Origin: DAIDAN01 sp049303335
Lineage (GTDB): Archaea; Aenigmatarchaeota; Aenigmatarchaeia; Aenigmatarchaeales; DAIDAN01
NCBI GenBank assembly: GCA_049303335.1
Contig: JBAQNA010000034.1
Location: forward strand, 1-14,990
Reading direction: 5' to 3'
Length of the DNA stretch: 14,990 nt
Both the position numbers and the translations under genes were made by a program. Under the pieces are notes generated by a model that was not told the origin of the DNA, made no database searches, and saw only the letters and a program-made list of their open reading frames with translations. Of this stretch, positions 13,351 through 14,990 are shown piece by piece (the stretch's first letter is position 1; each line of letters opens with the position of its first letter).

Positions 13351-14193
13351 CTATTTTATTCTCACAAATCTTATTTTTTCTATCCTCGGCTTGCTGTCGT
13401 TCAGCTCGATAACCGCGGCTTTTCCCTCCCTTCCGTAGCCCGGATTCACGACAATTGTTTTTCCTATTTTTGCCTGCCCTTGGTGCTCGTGCATGTGGCC
13501 GCCTATGAACAATAGCGGCTGGTATTGCTCTATCTTCTCGCGCAAGACTCCGTCTCCGATATGCTTTCCTTTTACTGTTTCAGGCGCGCCGGAATAAGTA
13601 ACAACGTCAAGATTCGTATTGTAAGGCATGTCATGCCCGAGAAAAATGGTTCTTTCAGGTTCTGTTTTATGAAAGAGTTTGTTAATATTATTTCTTTTGT
13701 TATCTATTTTTTCTTTCATTTTCTTTGTAAAAGTCTTTCCAAAAATATCAACCTTTATTTCGGGTTTCGGCCCGTAGCCGCCAAAACCGAGAATCTGATA
13801 ATTTCCGAGAGAAAGAACTTTTTTATGAACGTTGATTATATTGCTATAATCTTCAATCAGTCTATAGTAATAATCTTTTGACAGTTTTGTCGGGCGCAGC
13901 GATTCGGCATTTCCGGGAATAATATAAACAGGAATTTCCAGTTTGTTCAGCATACTCAAGAATTTCTTTGTTGTTTCTTTTTCTTCTCTGATAATTTCCC
14001 TTGCTTTCTTCATTCCTATAATCTCATACCAAGGCTTTTTCTCATTATAATATCTGAAAATTATTTTTCTTGTTTTTTCGGCATCCGTAAAATCTCCGGG
14101 AGAAATTATGGAATCAATGTTATTTTTTGCAACAAAATCTTTCAGCCCTTTCGGAGCATGTCCGTGAAAATCTCCCATCGCAAGAATCTTCAT
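13351..14193 (-). CDS. Calcineurin-like metallophosphoesterase
   Basis: 280 residues. All five metal-binding blocks are present: GDFHGH (7-12; D8, H10), SPGDFTD (31-37; D34), PGNAE (93-97; N95), LGHDMP (185-190; H187) and GGHMHEHQG (231-239; H233, H235). The usual GNHE reads GNAE, a change common in small stand-alone members that often hydrolyse phosphodiesters or nucleotides; the true substrate is unknown. There is no signal peptide, so it is cytoplasmic. An insertion of about 30 Lys/Asn-rich residues follows KVDIFGKTF. Start ATG 14193 is chosen because residues from there begin the canonical MKILAMGD strand; the frame is open further upstream only within the preceding gene. It begins four bases after the stop of the upstream gene, whose end (GTGATG) supplies the ribosome binding site, so the two are one operon. 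Confidence 0.9.
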   Translation of the reverse strand: MKILAMGDFHGHAPKGLKDFVAKNNIDSIISPGDFTDAEKTRKIIFRYYNEKKPWYEIIGMKKAREIIREEKETTKKFLSMLNKLEIPVYIIPGNAESLRPTKLSKDYYYRLIEDYSNIINVHKKVLSLGNYQILGFGGYGPKPEIKVDIFGKTFTKKMKEKIDNKRNNINKLFHKTEPERTIFLGHDMPYNTNLDVVTYSGAPETVKGKHIGDGVLREKIEQYQPLLFIGGHMHEHQGQAKIGKTIVVNPGYGREGKAAVIELNDSKPRIEKIRFVRIK

Positions 14194-14197
14194 TTCA

Positions 14198-14989
14198 TCA
14201 CTTCTTCTTTTTCTCCGCCTTTCCAGGCTTCGCAGATTTCGCCTTTTCCCGTTTCGGCTGCGCTGCCTCGCTCTCAATCTGCCTTATCTCGCTGTTACCG
14301 CTTTTCATTTCCGCGCTTTCCTGCCTTATTTTCTCCTCCGTTTCCAAAGCTTCTGCGGTTTCAAGATGCTGTTTCGCCTCTGCCATCTCGCCTTCCGCAA
14401 CCGCCTCTTTCTGTTCAAGATTGTTTTTGCTCGTGGCATAGTTTCCGGTCTGCATCACCCTCTGCACTTCGCCGACGAAGCGGCGCACGTACTCCTTGCT
14501 CGAGTAAATGTCGCGGTCCGGAATCTTTTCCAGCTTCTTGTCCTCGAGCGCCTTTCTCAATCCCACGACCTTGTCAAAGACATCGGCATAAACCGGCGAA
14601 ATCTTTCCAGCTTCGATGAGGTATTTCTTGAATGCCTCGCCGAGATTCTTCGGGTCTTCCGGCAGCTTGTTCATATTCTTGAGAGCCGCGACGCTCGCCT
14701 TTATCATTACCTCGTAATTTTTCTTAATCTCATCTGCCTTCCTGTTCAACTGAAGATTTTTCAAAAGTTCCTCGAAAACTTTTATGTAATCGTCAACTTT
14801 CTTAATCCAGTCGTCAACTTCCTGTCCTGAAATCTTTTTTATCTCCTTGTGCTCCACGGCTTTCCTGAAATTTATCGTGTCCTCCAGAATTTTTGCGTAC
14901 TCCTCTTTCAGCAGACCCGCATCAACGAGATGCTTTCTGACTTCGCGCGCCGCGACTTTCGGCGCGGGCGGCCCAACGCCGACATACAT
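14198..14989 (-). CDS. Helical protein with internal duplication, possibly HEPN-like; may be partial
   Basis: 263 residues from an ATG at 14989, one base from the window edge. That start has no visible upstream signal, and the gene may continue beyond the window. Residues about 19-77 and 122-180 are tandem copies of one helical unit, from KHLVDAGLLKEEYAKILEDT and KYLIEAGKISPVYADVFDKV to their ends. In copy 1, FRKAVEHKE has the R-4-H spacing of HEPN domains (R42, H47); in copy 2 the same place reads LRKALEDKK, with Asp for His. The last 80 residues are a charged coiled coil ending in a Lys/Ala/Pro-rich tail (KREKAKSAKPGKAEKKKK), suggesting nucleic-acid or ribosome contact. It forms an operon with the metallophosphoesterase. 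The HEPN assignment is tentative and rests on motif spacing and helical character only. Confidence 0.65.
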   Translation of the reverse strand: MYVGVGPPAPKVAAREVRKHLVDAGLLKEEYAKILEDTINFRKAVEHKEIKKISGQEVDDWIKKVDDYIKVFEELLKNLQLNRKADEIKKNYEVMIKASVAALKNMNKLPEDPKNLGEAFKKYLIEAGKISPVYADVFDKVVGLRKALEDKKLEKIPDRDIYSSKEYVRRFVGEVQRVMQTGNYATSKNNLEQKEAVAEGEMAEAKQHLETAEALETEEKIRQESAEMKSGNSEIRQIESEAAQPKREKAKSAKPGKAEKKKK

Positions 14990-14990
14990 C

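Noticed and set aside
14198..14989. HEPN toxin with an antitoxin partner
   Set aside because: The neighbour is a metallophosphoesterase, not a nucleotidyltransferase (MNT) antitoxin, and the protein is longer than HepT-type toxins with a long charged tail; no toxin-antitoxin call is justified.
1..14990. CRISPR arrays, insertion sequences, integrases or tRNA genes
   Set aside because: I looked through the intergenic stretches and found no direct repeat arrays, transposase motifs or cloverleaf patterns; the AT-rich blocks show no mobile-element ends.

Overview
The window looks archaeal. TATA boxes sit about 26 bases upstream of leaderless starts, ribosome binding sites are of the GGTGA/GTGAT type, the alanyl-tRNA synthetases carry the archaeal N-terminal Cys4 extension, and there are two families I know mainly from archaea (DUF1512 and the archaeal PAC2/COG2047 group). 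Compact genes, many orphan proteins and divided synthetase modules would fit a DPANN-type lineage, but I cannot name the phylum. I see no tRNA, rRNA, CRISPR array, transposase or integrase.

Layout. Positions 1-219 are non-coding, with a terminator-like hairpin and further inverted repeats. 275-4615 holds two tandem alanyl-tRNA synthetase genes: first a copy that ends after the tRNA-recognition domain, then a complete one. The complete gene is a mosaic. Its first half is AT-rich, while its second half (editing and C-terminal domains) has the GC-richer codon use of the first gene. 4690-6718 is a second AT-rich stretch: a small Cys/His-rich protein whose stop overlaps the start of a stand-alone asparagine-synthase-type PP-loop ATPase, facing a SAM methyltransferase. 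6750-7208 and 10129-10848 encode two unrelated exported or membrane-anchored proteins: a thioredoxin-like protein without its CxxC, and a beta-rich protein with six N-glycosylation sequons. Both genes are preceded by a nearly identical block of about 54 bases containing a TATA-like box, a perfect Shine-Dalgarno, a hairpin and the ATG. 7340-7705 is an orphan. 7738-10033 (minus strand) carries a PAC2 protein, an orphan and a DHH/DHHA2 phosphoesterase. 11038-11562 is a Cys4 orphan. 11718-12917 is a DUF1512 membrane protein. 13063-13266 is a 67-residue orphan. 13351-14989 (minus) is a metallophosphoesterase behind a helical protein with an internal duplication, which may be cut by the window edge.

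How the genes may work together. The alaS pair serves translation, and the editing-free copy may be a relic of module exchange or a specialised paralogue. The Cys/His-rich and PP-loop genes are translationally coupled and probably act together in an ATP-dependent amidation, thiolation or related adenylation reaction whose substrate I cannot tell. The shared leader suggests that the two exported proteins are co-regulated although they lie 3.6 kb apart. The leader pair and the mosaic alaS locus are the most unusual parts of the window.
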